Positions 8,431 through 18,977 are shown, numbered from the stretch's first letter. The stretch: 64,000 bases of DNA from Enterovibrio norvegicus_B (GCF_002876705.1 NZ_MDAG01000027.1:62001-126000), one strand, 5' to 3'. Numbers and translations: made by a program. Notes: generated from the letters alone by a model not told the origin.

Positions 8431-9507
8431 TTAATTCGCTACGTCTTTGATGACGGTAGCAACACGCGTTGCTGCATCCGTAATGGCCGCGCTTTTTGCC
8501 GCTTCAGCCATCGTCATCAAGGTACTAAATTCTAATGTCTCCAGCGTCTCCGCCAGTTTCTCAGCAGTAAGATCAGGTTGCTCCATCATGATGGCCGCCC
8601 CGTTACTCACCAAATGTTCTGCGTTTAATGCTTGTTGGCGATCTTTGTGTAAAAACGGCACAAAAATCGCGGCCACGCCTGCCGCGGCAACTTCTGACAC
8701 CGTCAGAGCGCCAGAGCGGCAAATGATGATGTCTGCCCAGCCATAGGCTTCTGCCACATCATCGATAAATTCAGTCACGTCAGCATTGCTGACGCTGGCA
8801 TTCGTGTAACGCTCCGCCGTATCGGCTTGGCTGCCTTTACCCGCTTGGTGGCGAACCACCACATCGCGTTTCACTTGCGCTAATGCCTCTGGCACGGTGT
8901 GATTGAGAATGCGCGCACCTTGGCTGCCTCCCATCACTAACACCTTCAGTGGCGCACCGTCTTCATGGTGTTTTTCAGAAGGCGCTGGTAATGCACATAC
9001 ATCCTTTCGCACTGGGTTGCCAACCACTTCTTGGTTTGGAAACGCACCAGGGAACGCTTGCAATACACGTCGGGCAATTTTCGCTAACCATTTGTTGGTT
9101 AACCCTGCCACTGCATTTTGTTCATGCAGAACGACAGGAATGCCACTCAACCATGCAGCAAGGCCACCAGGGCCACTGACATACCCTCCCATGCCTAATA
9201 CGGCATTAGGTTGCCAGTGTTTGATGTGCTTTTTGGCTTGAAACACCGCATTCAGCACCATCCAGGGGGCGAGAAGTTTACGCGCAAACCCCGCACCACG
9301 CAGCCCCTTAACTTCAATAAAGTCGATCTCAATGCCATGTTTTGGCACCAAATCGGCTTCCATTCTGTCAGCGGTTCCTAACCAACGGATTTCCCAGCCT
9401 TCTTGCTGAAGCTCATTAGCAACCGCAAGCCCAGGGAAAACGTGGCCGCCAGTACCACCAGCCATCACCAATAATCGTTTATGCTTTTGTTCGTTTTCTT
9501 TTTTCAT
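8431..9507 (-). CDS. murG: UDP-GlcNAc transferase MurG
   Basis: Peripheral inner-membrane glycosyltransferase that converts lipid I to lipid II. 358 residues. The glycine-rich loop MAGGTGGHVFPG near the N-terminus and the C-terminal donor-site segment CRSGALTVSEVAAAG are the family hallmarks. Its start overlaps the end of ftsW by 29 bases, so the two are translationally coupled; no strong Shine-Dalgarno is visible for this start. Confidence 0.98.
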   Translation of the reverse strand: MKKENEQKHKRLLVMAGGTGGHVFPGLAVANELQQEGWEIRWLGTADRMEADLVPKHGIEIDFIEVKGLRGAGFARKLLAPWMVLNAVFQAKKHIKHWQPNAVLGMGGYVSGPGGLAAWLSGIPVVLHEQNAVAGLTNKWLAKIARRVLQAFPGAFPNQEVVGNPVRKDVCALPAPSEKHHEDGAPLKVLVMGGSQGARILNHTVPEALAQVKRDVVVRHQAGKGSQADTAERYTNASVSNADVTEFIDDVAEAYGWADIIICRSGALTVSEVAAAGVAAIFVPFLHKDRQQALNAEHLVSNGAAIMMEQPDLTAEKLAETLETLEFSTLMTMAEAAKSAAITDAATRVATVIKDVAN

Positions 9508-10690
9508 GGGTCACTATTCGTTGGTGTGCCTGAGACGTTTCCAACCGATACTCATGGTCGATTCGCAACAGCAAGGCCACCGCCGTAGACATAATAAATA
9601 AACTGGAACCGCCGTAACTGACCAGCGGTAACGTCAAACCTTTGGTTGGCATGATCCCGGCGGCAGCACCGACGTTGACCAAAGCTTGGAATGCAAACCA
9701 AATGCCAATACCAAACGCGAGGAAGCCACCAAACAGTTGGTTTGCCTCAAGGCAGCGTTTTCCGATAAACAAAGCACGGAAAACAAGGGCAAACACCATC
9801 AATAGAACAACAGTCACGCCCACCAAACCAAGCTCTTCGGCAAGCACAGCCACCACGAAATCGGTGTGTGCCTCAGGCAAGTACTCCAGTTTCTGAATAG
9901 AGTTACCGAGCCCTTGCCCCCACCAATCTCCGCGACCAAACGCCATCAAAGATTGGGTAAGTTGGTAACCACTACCAAATGGGTCTTGCCACGGGTCGAG
10001 GAAAGAGGTCACACGCCGAACACGATACGGTTCGGCAATGATCAACAGCCCTACAAGGCCAAGCCCTGAGAACAAAAGCACACCAAATTGCCACAGCTTC
10101 GCACCCGCGATGAACAACATGCCAATCGTGGTAACAAACATCACGACCACAGAACCCAAATCAGGCTGAGCTAGCAAGAGCACCGCAATAATGATCAGCA
10201 CCGCAAGGGGCTTCAAAAATCCATAAACGCTTTCGCGCACCTCGCCATGCCGACGCACCAAGTAGCCTGCAATGAACAAAAATAACGAGAGCTTTGCCAC
10301 TTCTGCAGGTTGAAGGTTAATGATCCCCAATGGTAACCAACGCATTGCCCCGTTGACTGAGCGGCCTACCCCTAATACTGCAACCAGTAAGAACAAGGAG
10401 ATGAGCAGCATTGGTACACTGAGTTGTTGCCATCTTGCCAGCGGTATTTGTAGCGCTACCGCAGCCAGGATCAGCGCGCCAATTAAGTAAATGCCCTGAC
10501 GGATTGCGAAGTAAAACGGTTGATCAACCAAGCGACTGGATACAGGGATCGACGCAGACGTCACCATGATCAAACCGACGAGCATTAACCCGAATGACAA
10601 CCAGACAATTTGTCTGTCATATAAAGCGGTAGGCGAAGACTGAGACAGCCACCGCCAGACATTGTTATCTTCCCACTTCATACTCATCAT
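9479..10690 (-). CDS. ftsW: Septal peptidoglycan glycosyltransferase FtsW
   Basis: SEDS-family polytopic membrane protein that polymerises lipid II at the septum with FtsI. 403 residues, about ten hydrophobic segments. Recognisable SEDS stretches include LPLGIINLQPAEVAKL and the C-terminal GLTLPLVSYGGSSL. The start (ATG ATG) overlaps the stop of murD in the usual ATGA manner. It pairs functionally with ftsI from the same cluster. Confidence 0.98.
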   Translation of the reverse strand: MMSMKWEDNNVWRWLSQSSPTALYDRQIVWLSFGLMLVGLIMVTSASIPVSSRLVDQPFYFAIRQGIYLIGALILAAVALQIPLARWQQLSVPMLLISLFLLVAVLGVGRSVNGAMRWLPLGIINLQPAEVAKLSLFLFIAGYLVRRHGEVRESVYGFLKPLAVLIIIAVLLLAQPDLGSVVVMFVTTIGMLFIAGAKLWQFGVLLFSGLGLVGLLIIAEPYRVRRVTSFLDPWQDPFGSGYQLTQSLMAFGRGDWWGQGLGNSIQKLEYLPEAHTDFVVAVLAEELGLVGVTVVLLMVFALVFRALFIGKRCLEANQLFGGFLAFGIGIWFAFQALVNVGAAAGIMPTKGLTLPLVSYGGSSLFIMSTAVALLLRIDHEYRLETSQAHQRIVTHEKRKRTKA

Positions 10691-12027
10691 CCTGACACCT
10701 TGCTCCCAGCCCTCTGAGTAGCAATCTCTTTTGCATAGGCGGAGAAGGTATCACCTCGCACCATAAAGTTTGTAAACTGATCGAAGCTTGCACAGGCTGG
10801 TGATAGCAACACCATGTCGCCCGATGTCGCATCACGCGCCGCGATATCCATCGCCGTTTGCATGGTCTCTGTTACCACCGGTGCATCAACGAGTGCTGCA
10901 AATGCATGACCGTCGCGGCCATAACAATACAAAGTCACGTTCAACGTATTGAGCACAGGCTTTAACGAAGAAAAATCCGCGCCTTTACCGTCACCACCCA
11001 CCAACAAATGCAAACGACCCGCCAATTGCAGACCATCTAGTGCTGCCAATGTACTCGCCGGATTTGTTGCTTTAGAGTCATTGACCCAAAGAACGCCATC
11101 TTGTTCCAACACTTGTTGGCAACGGTGAGCCAATCCACGGTATTCGCGCATCGCTTGGCATTGGGCTTGACGATCAATGCCGACAGAGTCAGCAAGCGCC
11201 ATTGCGGACAAACAGTTCGCCACATTGTGTCGACCCACGAGAGCAATGTCAGACACAGGCATGACTTGTTCACCTTTCGCCGTTAACCACTCTTGTCCGT
11301 CACGCAACGTTAGCGTGTACTCACCGTCAGAAAATCCAAAGCTGATTGCCTTCTCATGCGACAGCGGCTTGGTTTGCACATCGTCTTGATTCCAAACCGC
11401 TAAGCGCGCTTGGTCATAAATGCGAAGCTTGGCATCACGATAATCGTCCATGCCGGTGTACCTGTCCATGTGATCTTCAGACAGGTTCAAAAACACAGCA
11501 GAGGCCAAGTCGAGGGACGATGTGGTTTCAAGTTGGAAGCTCGACAGTTCAAGCACATAAAGCGCGTGATCATTCGCCAACATATCCAGCGCAGCGAAAC
11601 CGATATTTCCACCTACGCCGACATTCACATTCGCAGCTTTTGCCATTTCGCCAACAAGACTCGTCACCGTGCTTTTGCCATTCGAGCCGGTAATACCAAT
11701 CACGGGTGCAGACACATCACGGGCAAACAGTTCAATGTCACCCACAATTTCAATGCCTTTCGCTGCGGCGTCTTGAAGTTCAGGGGTCGCGAGCGCAATA
11801 CCTGGGCTTGCAACAATTTGATCGGCACTCAATAGCCAATCCATGTTCCAACCACCCGCGTGCAACGCGATATGTGAAGGCAATTGTTCAGCACCAGGCG
11901 GGGTTGCGCGCGTATCCATTACCTTGATGTCGACATCGCCGCCTTTACGCAGCAAATGATTCACGACAGAAAGCCCGGTCATACCGAGCCCTATCACCAC
12001 AATCTGTTTTTTCGCGGTGTCTGCCAT
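10687..12027 (-). CDS. murD: UDP-MurNAc-L-alanine--D-glutamate ligase MurD
   Basis: Cytoplasmic Mur ligase adding D-Glu to UDP-MurNAc-L-Ala. 446 residues, close to the usual 438. UDP-binding N-terminal loop VIGLGMTGLSVVNHL, ATP loop GITGSNGKSTVTSL, and the C-terminal LLSPACASFDQF typical of MurD. It starts only a few bases after mraY and overlaps ftsW. Confidence 0.98.
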   Translation of the reverse strand: MADTAKKQIVVIGLGMTGLSVVNHLLRKGGDVDIKVMDTRATPPGAEQLPSHIALHAGGWNMDWLLSADQIVASPGIALATPELQDAAAKGIEIVGDIELFARDVSAPVIGITGSNGKSTVTSLVGEMAKAANVNVGVGGNIGFAALDMLANDHALYVLELSSFQLETTSSLDLASAVFLNLSEDHMDRYTGMDDYRDAKLRIYDQARLAVWNQDDVQTKPLSHEKAISFGFSDGEYTLTLRDGQEWLTAKGEQVMPVSDIALVGRHNVANCLSAMALADSVGIDRQAQCQAMREYRGLAHRCQQVLEQDGVLWVNDSKATNPASTLAALDGLQLAGRLHLLVGGDGKGADFSSLKPVLNTLNVTLYCYGRDGHAFAALVDAPVVTETMQTAMDIAARDATSGDMVLLSPACASFDQFTNFMVRGDTFSAYAKEIATQRAGSKVSG

Positions 12028-12030
12028 GGA

Positions 12031-13113
12031 TTAACGTACCTTCAAGGTAGCCAGTCCAATAAGAACCAGCATCAATGTAATGATCCAGAAACGCACGATC
12101 ACGCGCGGCTCTGGCCAGCCTTTCAATTCATAGTGGTGATGGATAGGTGCCATGCGGAAAATACGCTGGCCGCGCAGTTTGAATGAGCCGACTTGCAAGA
12201 TAACTGACAGCGTTTCCATCACGAACACGCCGCCCATGATAACGAGCAAGAACTCTTGGCGAACCAACACCGCGATAGTGCCTAACGCACCACCCAATGC
12301 TAATGAACCCACATCGCCCATAAAGACTTGTGCAGGGTAAGTGTTGAACCATAAGAAACCGAGGCCCGCACCCACAATCGCGGCACACACAATCACCAGT
12401 TCACTGGCATCTTTGATATATGGAATATGCAGGTATTCAGCGAAATTAACGTTACCCGTCGCCCACGCAATAAAGGCAAAGCCGCTCGCCACCATGACCG
12501 TTGGCATGATCGCCAAGCCATCGAGACCATCGGTCAAGTTAACCGCATTGCTGGTGCCCACAATCACGAAATAGGTAAAGACGATATAGAACAGGCCAAG
12601 CTGGGGCATAACATCTTTAAAGAAAGGCACGACAAGCTGCGTGGCTGCGGTGTCTTGGCCGTGCACATACAGTGCAAAAGCAACCACGAGCGCAATGGCG
12701 GACTGCCAGAAAAACTTCCACCGCGCGGCCAGACCATCGGTGTTTTTGCGCACCACTTTACGGTAATCATCCATAAAGCCGATAACGCCATACCCCAAGG
12801 TCACGACAAGTACCGCCCACACGTAAGGGTTACTCAGATCCGCCCACATCAGCACAGTCACCGCAATGGCTGTCAAAATCATGATACCGCCCATGGTTGG
12901 CGTACCACGTTTGCTGAAGTGTGATTCAGGCCCTTCGTTACGCACCACCTGACCAATTTGCAACATCTGCAAACGCGCAATCATGCGCGGCCCCATCCAC
13001 AACGAAATCACCAATGCAGTAAGCACACTGACAATCGCGCGGAACGTTAAGTAATCGAATAGACGGAAAAACGGCACATAGTTTTCAAGAAGGTCCGATA
13101 GCCAAACTAGCAT
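12031..13113 (-). CDS. mraY: Phospho-MurNAc-pentapeptide transferase MraY
   Basis: Polytopic inner-membrane enzyme that transfers phospho-MurNAc-pentapeptide to undecaprenyl phosphate, giving lipid I. 360 residues, identical in length to E. coli MraY. Catalytic aspartates are visible in GFMDDYRKV and NLTDGLDGLA, and the histidine-rich loop MAPIHHHYELKGW is near the C-terminus. Overlaps the end of murF by 7 bases. Confidence 0.99.
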   Translation of the reverse strand: MLVWLSDLLENYVPFFRLFDYLTFRAIVSVLTALVISLWMGPRMIARLQMLQIGQVVRNEGPESHFSKRGTPTMGGIMILTAIAVTVLMWADLSNPYVWAVLVVTLGYGVIGFMDDYRKVVRKNTDGLAARWKFFWQSAIALVVAFALYVHGQDTAATQLVVPFFKDVMPQLGLFYIVFTYFVIVGTSNAVNLTDGLDGLAIMPTVMVASGFAFIAWATGNVNFAEYLHIPYIKDASELVIVCAAIVGAGLGFLWFNTYPAQVFMGDVGSLALGGALGTIAVLVRQEFLLVIMGGVFVMETLSVILQVGSFKLRGQRIFRMAPIHHHYELKGWPEPRVIVRFWIITLMLVLIGLATLKVR

Positions 13114-14477
13114 GTTGCGGCCTCCTCAATTGCTGCCACTACTTGAGACATTTTCATTCCATTGGCGCCTTTTACCAGCACAGAAACTTCGTGTTTTGTA
13201 TTCATGAGTTCTACTACGTGCGCAATCAGCGCGTCTTTGTTTTCAAAATGCTGACCACCACAGCGTTCGCTGATCACAGCACTGGCTGGTCCGAATGTAA
13301 TCACGGTTTGGATACCTGATTGGCTAAGGTGTTCAGCAACCTCTAGATGCACCGCATCAGAGTGCTCACCCATCTCGCCCATGTCAGCCAACACAATGAC
13401 TTTGTCGCCATCAAAACTGTCGAGCATATCAACAGCGGCTTTCATCGCCGCCAAGCTCGCGTTGTAACTGTCATCGATAAGACGGAGACCTTCACGAGGA
13501 AAGCTGATCGCGCCACGACCTTTTACGGGGGCTACAGACGCCAACCCTTTTGTTACTTCAACCATGGTCACACCATCAATATTCAGTGCAGCCATGGCAG
13601 CTAATACGGCATTGGCGACGTTATGTTCGCCCGGCAAGCTAAGTACTATTGGGAAGCTTCCAACAGGCGTCACTAAATCAAACTGAAAACACCCACCATC
13701 TGCTGGTCGAATATTCTCAGCGCGATAATCGGCCACCTTGTCTGACACTGTCATGGTCAGTAACTGCTTACTTTCCAGTACCGCATCCCAATGTGGTCCG
13801 CCATTGCTGTCGAGATTCACAATCGCTAACGCGTCATCGGCAAGGCCTTCAAAAATCTCACCTTTAGCTCTCGCTACGCCATCAAGTGAGCCGAAGCCTT
13901 CCAAGTGTGCCGCAGCAAGGTTGGTCACCAGCGCGATATCCGGCTTGACCAATTGAGTGGTATACGCGATTTCACCAATGTGATTCGCCCCCAGCTCAAT
14001 CACTGCAAAGTCATCTGACGGTTGCAGGCGTAACAAGGTGAGAGGGACGCCAATATCGTTGTTGAAGTTGCCTGAGGTATAGAGCGTTTGGCCCTTTTGC
14101 GACAAAATCGCGGCCAACATCTCTTTCACCGTGGTTTTACCGCAACTGCCTGTCAACGCGATGGTTTTCACATCACATTGTGTTTTCACCCAAGCACCGA
14201 GTTGTCCCAATGCCTGTGTTGTGTCAGCAACGATAAGCTGCGGTAAATCGCATTCCACCGCTTTTGATACCAATAACGCAGATGCACCGTTTGCTTTCGC
14301 GGTACCCACAAAATCATGCGCATCAAAGCGCTCTCCGACAAGCGCGACAAACAGCGCACCTTGACCGAGCGTTCGGGTATCCGTTGATACTGCACCAATC
14401 ACCACATCATCGGCGTTGGTGCCAATAAGTTCTGCCTTCAATACGTCTTTCAATGACGTGAGCGAAACGGGGATCAT
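13107..14477 (-). CDS. murF: UDP-MurNAc-tripeptide--D-alanyl-D-alanine ligase MurF
   Basis: Mur ligase that completes the pentapeptide precursor by adding D-Ala-D-Ala. 456 residues. ATP loop LTGSCGKTTVKEML and the downstream NFNNDIGVPLTLL are characteristic. Its start overlaps the murE stop as ATGA, and its end overlaps mraY. The D-Ala-D-Ala substrate must come from a ddl gene outside this window. Confidence 0.98.
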   Translation of the reverse strand: MIPVSLTSLKDVLKAELIGTNADDVVIGAVSTDTRTLGQGALFVALVGERFDAHDFVGTAKANGASALLVSKAVECDLPQLIVADTTQALGQLGAWVKTQCDVKTIALTGSCGKTTVKEMLAAILSQKGQTLYTSGNFNNDIGVPLTLLRLQPSDDFAVIELGANHIGEIAYTTQLVKPDIALVTNLAAAHLEGFGSLDGVARAKGEIFEGLADDALAIVNLDSNGGPHWDAVLESKQLLTMTVSDKVADYRAENIRPADGGCFQFDLVTPVGSFPIVLSLPGEHNVANAVLAAMAALNIDGVTMVEVTKGLASVAPVKGRGAISFPREGLRLIDDSYNASLAAMKAAVDMLDSFDGDKVIVLADMGEMGEHSDAVHLEVAEHLSQSGIQTVITFGPASAVISERCGGQHFENKDALIAHVVELMNTKHEVSVLVKGANGMKMSQVVAAIEEAATC

Positions 14478-15961
14478 TGCTCTCCCTCCAACAACATTCG
14501 CACTGTGTCTCTGTCTGAATAATCAATCGTGCCCGATGCCAATACTTGGTAATCCTCGTGCCCTTTACCTGCTACCAAAATCACGTCATTCGGCGCAGCA
14601 TGCTCAAAGGCATAACGGCAGGCGTCTGCACGGTCGTGCAACACAATCGCGTTATCAGGCGCAGTCATGCCCGCAAGCATGTCTGACACTATGATTTCAG
14701 GAGATTCAGAGCGAGGATTGTCGTCAGTGAGAATGGCTTTGTCTGCTAACGTCTCAGCGATACTCGCCATCATCGGGCGTTTACCTGTATCGCGGTCGCC
14801 GCCACATCCGAAGATGCACCACAGTGCGCCTTCGCAATGACGACGCAAAGCAGTAAGCGCTTTCTCTAACGCATCAGGCGTGTGAGCATAATCAACAACA
14901 AGCATAGGTTTGTCAGCACGATGAAAAACTTCCATTCGCCCGATAACCGCTTGAAGTTGTGGAGCAACACCTAAGAGTGCGGATTTGTCATAGCCAAGCC
15001 CTAACAAGGTTGTGAGGCTCAACAATAAGTTCGTGACGTTGAATTCACCCACCAGCGGCGCGGTAAATTCACCGTCCCCCCAATCGGATGAGAACGCAAT
15101 GGTGACGCCACTGGTCGCATAGCTCACGGCGGTCAGCCATAACTTACGGCCTTGATGCAATGCCACACCCTCTTCAGACATGGATACCGCAATAGCCTCA
15201 GGCATTGAGCCCAACCATTGTGCACCAACGTCATCATCCGCGTTGATCACCGAAACCGGAGAACCGTAGTGGGTAAACAAACGCAATTTCGCTTCTGCGT
15301 ACGCTTCCATGGTGCCATGGTAATCAAGGTGGTCACGGCTCAGGTTGGTAAAAATGGCCGCATCAAAATCGACGGCTTTCACGCGATCTTGAATCAAACC
15401 GTGTGAAGACACTTCCATTGCCACATGCGTTGCGCCCGCCACGTTAAAAGCAGCGAGTTGCTGTTGAATATCAACGGCGCTGCCCGTGGTATTGAGTGCT
15501 GGCTCTAACGCATCAAGAAAACCATTCCCCGTGGTTCCCATTACTGCCGCTCGACCTTGCATAAGGTCAATCCACTGCGCAATAAGCTGACTGACGGTGG
15601 TTTTACCGTTGGTTCCGGTCACACCGATGGTGGTCATGTGTTTGCTTGGTGTTTGATAGAAGCGGGCTGCAATGTCTGAAAGTGTGGATTTAAGGTGGGG
15701 GAAGGCAACCACAGGCACGTTGTCGTGCAGGGTCAGGCCAAACTGGCCTGAAGTGTCACCGTCATCCGAAATAACAGCAACTGCGCCGGCGCGGATTGCG
15801 TCGGCAATAAAACGTCGTGCATCAAGGCTATGACCTTGAACCGCGATAAAAACATCACCTTGCTGGATCTGACGATTGTCCAGCGCAAGGCCAGTGATGT
15901 GTAACTCCGGTGCGCCATCAAACCAGGGCGCTAACAATTCTTTGAAACTCGTGTTCGGCAT
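14474..15961 (-). CDS. murE: UDP-MurNAc-tripeptide synthetase MurE (meso-DAP adding)
   Basis: Mur ligase adding the third amino acid of the stem peptide. 495 residues, the E. coli length. ATP loop GVTGTNGKTTVSQL. The specificity motif reads DNPRSE (in ILTDDNPRSESPEI), which in this family marks meso-diaminopimelate rather than lysine, as expected for a Gram-negative. Follows ftsI directly with a 1-base overlap. Confidence 0.98.
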   Translation of the reverse strand: MPNTSFKELLAPWFDGAPELHITGLALDNRQIQQGDVFIAVQGHSLDARRFIADAIRAGAVAVISDDGDTSGQFGLTLHDNVPVVAFPHLKSTLSDIAARFYQTPSKHMTTIGVTGTNGKTTVSQLIAQWIDLMQGRAAVMGTTGNGFLDALEPALNTTGSAVDIQQQLAAFNVAGATHVAMEVSSHGLIQDRVKAVDFDAAIFTNLSRDHLDYHGTMEAYAEAKLRLFTHYGSPVSVINADDDVGAQWLGSMPEAIAVSMSEEGVALHQGRKLWLTAVSYATSGVTIAFSSDWGDGEFTAPLVGEFNVTNLLLSLTTLLGLGYDKSALLGVAPQLQAVIGRMEVFHRADKPMLVVDYAHTPDALEKALTALRRHCEGALWCIFGCGGDRDTGKRPMMASIAETLADKAILTDDNPRSESPEIIVSDMLAGMTAPDNAIVLHDRADACRYAFEHAAPNDVILVAGKGHEDYQVLASGTIDYSDRDTVRMLLEGEQ

Positions 15962-17712
15962 CAGTTCTGCCTGTCCGTATGTGCAAGTTGTAACGAGGGT
16001 TGTTTCGCGTCTGGCGCGATATTTAAAATTTGTAATGCGCTCTTCATGACCTCAGAGAACACGGGCGCTGCCACTTGGCCGCCATAGTATTTGTCACCCT
16101 GCGGTTCATTGATCACCACCACCAGCGCAATCCGAGGATCGCTGATTGGCGCTATGCCTGCGGTGTATCCGATATATTCATCACCGTAGCCACCGGCAAC
16201 GGCCACTTTCGCGGTACCTGTTTTCGCACCGACACGGTAACCATCAACCGCTGCACGACGGGCACTGCCGCCTTCTTGCGTCACCGCTTCCAGCATGTCG
16301 ATGACTTTACGTGTATTTTCACGCGACGCGACTTGCTTGCCGGGCACCACGGCTTCTGTTTTCAAAATCGATAACGGGCGATTCACCCCAAGGCCACCCA
16401 GCACAGCATAAGCACGGGCCAATTGCGCTGGCGTGATTGATAATCCGTAGCCGAAAGATAAAGTCGCGCGTTCGAAGTCCGACCAGCGACGGCGAGAAGG
16501 ATACAGGCCTAAGGATTCCCCGACCAGATTGACACCTGTCGCATCACCGATACCCACGCTACTGTAGAGGCCCAACAAGGCTTCAACAGGCATAGAGAGT
16601 GATAATTTACTCACGCCGATGTTGCTGGATTTTTGAAGAATTTTGCGAAGGTTTGCTTTACCCGCTTTCGATACGTCACGCACTTTCGCGCCACCAATCG
16701 ACATCACGCCATTGCCGGTATCAATCACCGTGCTTTCGTCAGCAACACCGTTTTCCAATGCCGCCAATACAACCAAAGGCTTGATCGTTGAACCCGGCTC
16801 GAACACATCGGTAATGGCGCGGTTACGCATTTTGAAGCTTTTAAGATCGGCACGATTGTTCGGGTTATAGGAAGGTGCGTTCACCATGGCCAACACTTCG
16901 CCCGTGCGCACATCGACCATCACCAACGAACCCGAGGTTGCGCGGTAATCCGCCACCGCTTGTTTGATGGCGCGATAAGAAATGGCCTGCAAACGTTGAT
17001 CAATACTCAGTTGCAGCGGCTTACCTTCCTCTCTTTCTTCGAGAGAAATGTTTTCTACCACGCGACCGTATCTGTCTTTTCGCACCGTACGTCGGCCAGG
17101 CTCACCACTTAGCCAGCCATCATAACCACGCTCAATGCCTTCAAGTCCGCGACCATCGATCCCTGTCACGCCCACAAGGTGAGCACTGACTTCACCCGCT
17201 GGATAAAAACGGCGAGATTCGTCTTTCATACCGATGCCCGCGAGTTTCAGTCCTTTGATGTAAGACGACATCGCAGGCCCAACTTGGCGTTGAAGGTAGA
17301 TAAAACGTTTGGTTTTGTTTTTCTCGATGCGTTCAAGCATCTCTTGTCGGTCGATACCAAGTACATCCGCCAACGCATACCAGCGCGGCTTGTCTTGTAA
17401 TTTATCGTTCTTGAAGATAGTGGCAGGGTCTGCGTACACCGCTTGAACAGGCACACTGACCGCTAAGGATTCGTCGTTTCTGTCGGTGATCATGCCACGC
17501 GCAGAAGGCATGGCTTTTACGCGCACAGAACGCAAATCGCCTTCGTAACGAAGGCGGTCTGGTTCAATGACTTGAATGTAGGCAGCGCGAGCAATGAGCG
17601 CCATCATGGCTAAGGAAATACAGAAACAAACCGTCACAAAACGCCACTTAATAAAAGTTGGCGCTTGCTTCTTGGCTCGCTGATTACCGGCTTTCTTTTT
17701 TCCCTTAAACAC
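15961..17712 (-). CDS. ftsI: Septal transpeptidase FtsI (PBP3)
   Basis: Class B penicillin-binding protein that cross-links septal peptidoglycan together with FtsW. 583 residues: basic cytoplasmic tail, one membrane anchor (about 25-45), a pedestal domain and the transpeptidase domain. Active-site motifs in order: SxxK in EPGSTIKPLVV, SxN in KSSNIGVSKL, and KTG in GAKTGTAKVAV. It lies between ftsL and murE with essentially no spacing. Confidence 0.99.
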   Translation of the reverse strand: MFKGKKKAGNQRAKKQAPTFIKWRFVTVCFCISLAMMALIARAAYIQVIEPDRLRYEGDLRSVRVKAMPSARGMITDRNDESLAVSVPVQAVYADPATIFKNDKLQDKPRWYALADVLGIDRQEMLERIEKNKTKRFIYLQRQVGPAMSSYIKGLKLAGIGMKDESRRFYPAGEVSAHLVGVTGIDGRGLEGIERGYDGWLSGEPGRRTVRKDRYGRVVENISLEEREEGKPLQLSIDQRLQAISYRAIKQAVADYRATSGSLVMVDVRTGEVLAMVNAPSYNPNNRADLKSFKMRNRAITDVFEPGSTIKPLVVLAALENGVADESTVIDTGNGVMSIGGAKVRDVSKAGKANLRKILQKSSNIGVSKLSLSMPVEALLGLYSSVGIGDATGVNLVGESLGLYPSRRRWSDFERATLSFGYGLSITPAQLARAYAVLGGLGVNRPLSILKTEAVVPGKQVASRENTRKVIDMLEAVTQEGGSARRAAVDGYRVGAKTGTAKVAVAGGYGDEYIGYTAGIAPISDPRIALVVVINEPQGDKYYGGQVAAPVFSEVMKSALQILNIAPDAKQPSLQLAHTDRQN

Positions 17713-18024
17713 TTATTGGCTCACTATGATTTCGCGCTTGCTGTCAGGACGAATCATGTCCTGATCCTGCCGCGCCATACCTTCGACGCGACTGTGTTCT
17801 GATAGAGCATGTTCTTCAAGGAGCTGATTTCGCCATTCAACATCAAGGCGTTCTCTCTCCATGAGTAATTGATCATTAGCAGCGATGACTGAACGCGTTT
17901 GTTGCGTGGTGTACACCACGCCCAACGCTGACAGCAACACCAGGACGAACAAGACCAACGGGATCCTACCGACAGTGATAAGGTCATGCGCGATTTGCTT
18001 TGTTAGTCCCGGGGTAGACGACAT
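17713..18024 (-). CDS. ftsL: Cell division protein FtsL
   Basis: Small bitopic divisome protein of the FtsQLB complex. 103 residues: short cytoplasmic N-terminus, one membrane helix (about 20-40, RIPLVLFVLVLLSALGVVY) and a periplasmic leucine-zipper-like coiled coil (about 45-80). Sequence conservation in this family is low, so the call rests on topology and on position between rsmH and ftsI. The start overlaps the rsmH stop by one base. Confidence 0.95.
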   Translation of the reverse strand: MSSTPGLTKQIAHDLITVGRIPLVLFVLVLLSALGVVYTTQQTRSVIAANDQLLMERERLDVEWRNQLLEEHALSEHSRVEGMARQDQDMIRPDSKREIIVSQ

Positions 18025-18977
18025 TAGTCACCAAGCTTTTCGGCGACACGGAGCACGGAGCTGCGTGAACGCGTGTTATCAGATACTTCGGTATCAGAGG
18101 GCTTCAAGGCTTTACCTACTGGCTTCATTGCAGCACGACCCAAAGCGCGGATCTGTACTTCAGTCAGTGGCACACCGTGTGGCACATCTGGTCCTTTACT
18201 TTGTTTGCGAATGAAACGCTTCACCAAGCGATCTTCCAACGAGTGGAAACTGATCACTGACAAACGTCCTTCCGGTGCAAGCACATTCAGTGCGCCTTGC
18301 AGTGCCGTTTCGATCTCATCCAACTCACTGTTGATGTAAATACGAATGGCTTGGAAGCTACGCGTTGCTGGGTGTTTCTTTCTGTCACGAGACGGTGCTG
18401 CGTTTGCAATCAAGTTTGCCAACTGCAACGTGCGCGTAATAGGCTCTTTTTCTTCGTCTTCACGATGGGCAACAATGGCGCGCGCAATGCGTTTCGCAAA
18501 ACGTTCCTCACCAAAGACTTTCAAAACCCAAGAAATGTCATCCGCATCGGCTTCTTGAAGCCATTGCGCGGCAGAAACACCGGATGTTGGGTCCATACGC
18601 ATATCTAGCGGGCCGTCACGCATGAAACTGAAACCACGTTCAGGATCATCAAGCTGCGGAGAAGAGACACCCAGATCTAAAAGCACGCCGTCGATCTGAC
18701 CGCTTAGCTCAAGCTCTTCAATGTATTGTTGAATACCCGAAAAAGGCCCATGAATGATGTTAAATCGTGGATCGTCGATCGTTGCAGCTTCTGCAATGGC
18801 TTGAGGATCACGATCGATACCGTAAAGACGGCCGTTTTCGCCTAGGCGAGACAAAATTTGGCGACTATGACCACCACGGCCAAACGTACCATCGACATAA
18901 ATGCCATCGGGTTTAATAGCCAAACCATCAATGGATTCATGGAGAAGGACGGAAATGTGTGAAAACTGCTCTGACAT
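18024..18977 (-). CDS. rsmH: 16S rRNA m4C1402 methyltransferase RsmH
   Basis: SAM-dependent enzyme that methylates N4 of C1402 in 16S rRNA, next to the residue 2'-O-methylated by RsmI (also in this window). 317 residues. SAM-binding loop YVDGTFGRGGHSRQIL, then GVLLDLGVSSPQLDDPERGFS and the C-terminal VISFHSLEDRLVKRF, all diagnostic. Second gene of the dcw operon, 12 bases after mraZ. Confidence 0.99.
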   Translation of the reverse strand: MSEQFSHISVLLHESIDGLAIKPDGIYVDGTFGRGGHSRQILSRLGENGRLYGIDRDPQAIAEAATIDDPRFNIIHGPFSGIQQYIEELELSGQIDGVLLDLGVSSPQLDDPERGFSFMRDGPLDMRMDPTSGVSAAQWLQEADADDISWVLKVFGEERFAKRIARAIVAHREDEEKEPITRTLQLANLIANAAPSRDRKKHPATRSFQAIRIYINSELDEIETALQGALNVLAPEGRLSVISFHSLEDRLVKRFIRKQSKGPDVPHGVPLTEVQIRALGRAAMKPVGKALKPSDTEVSDNTRSRSSVLRVAEKLGD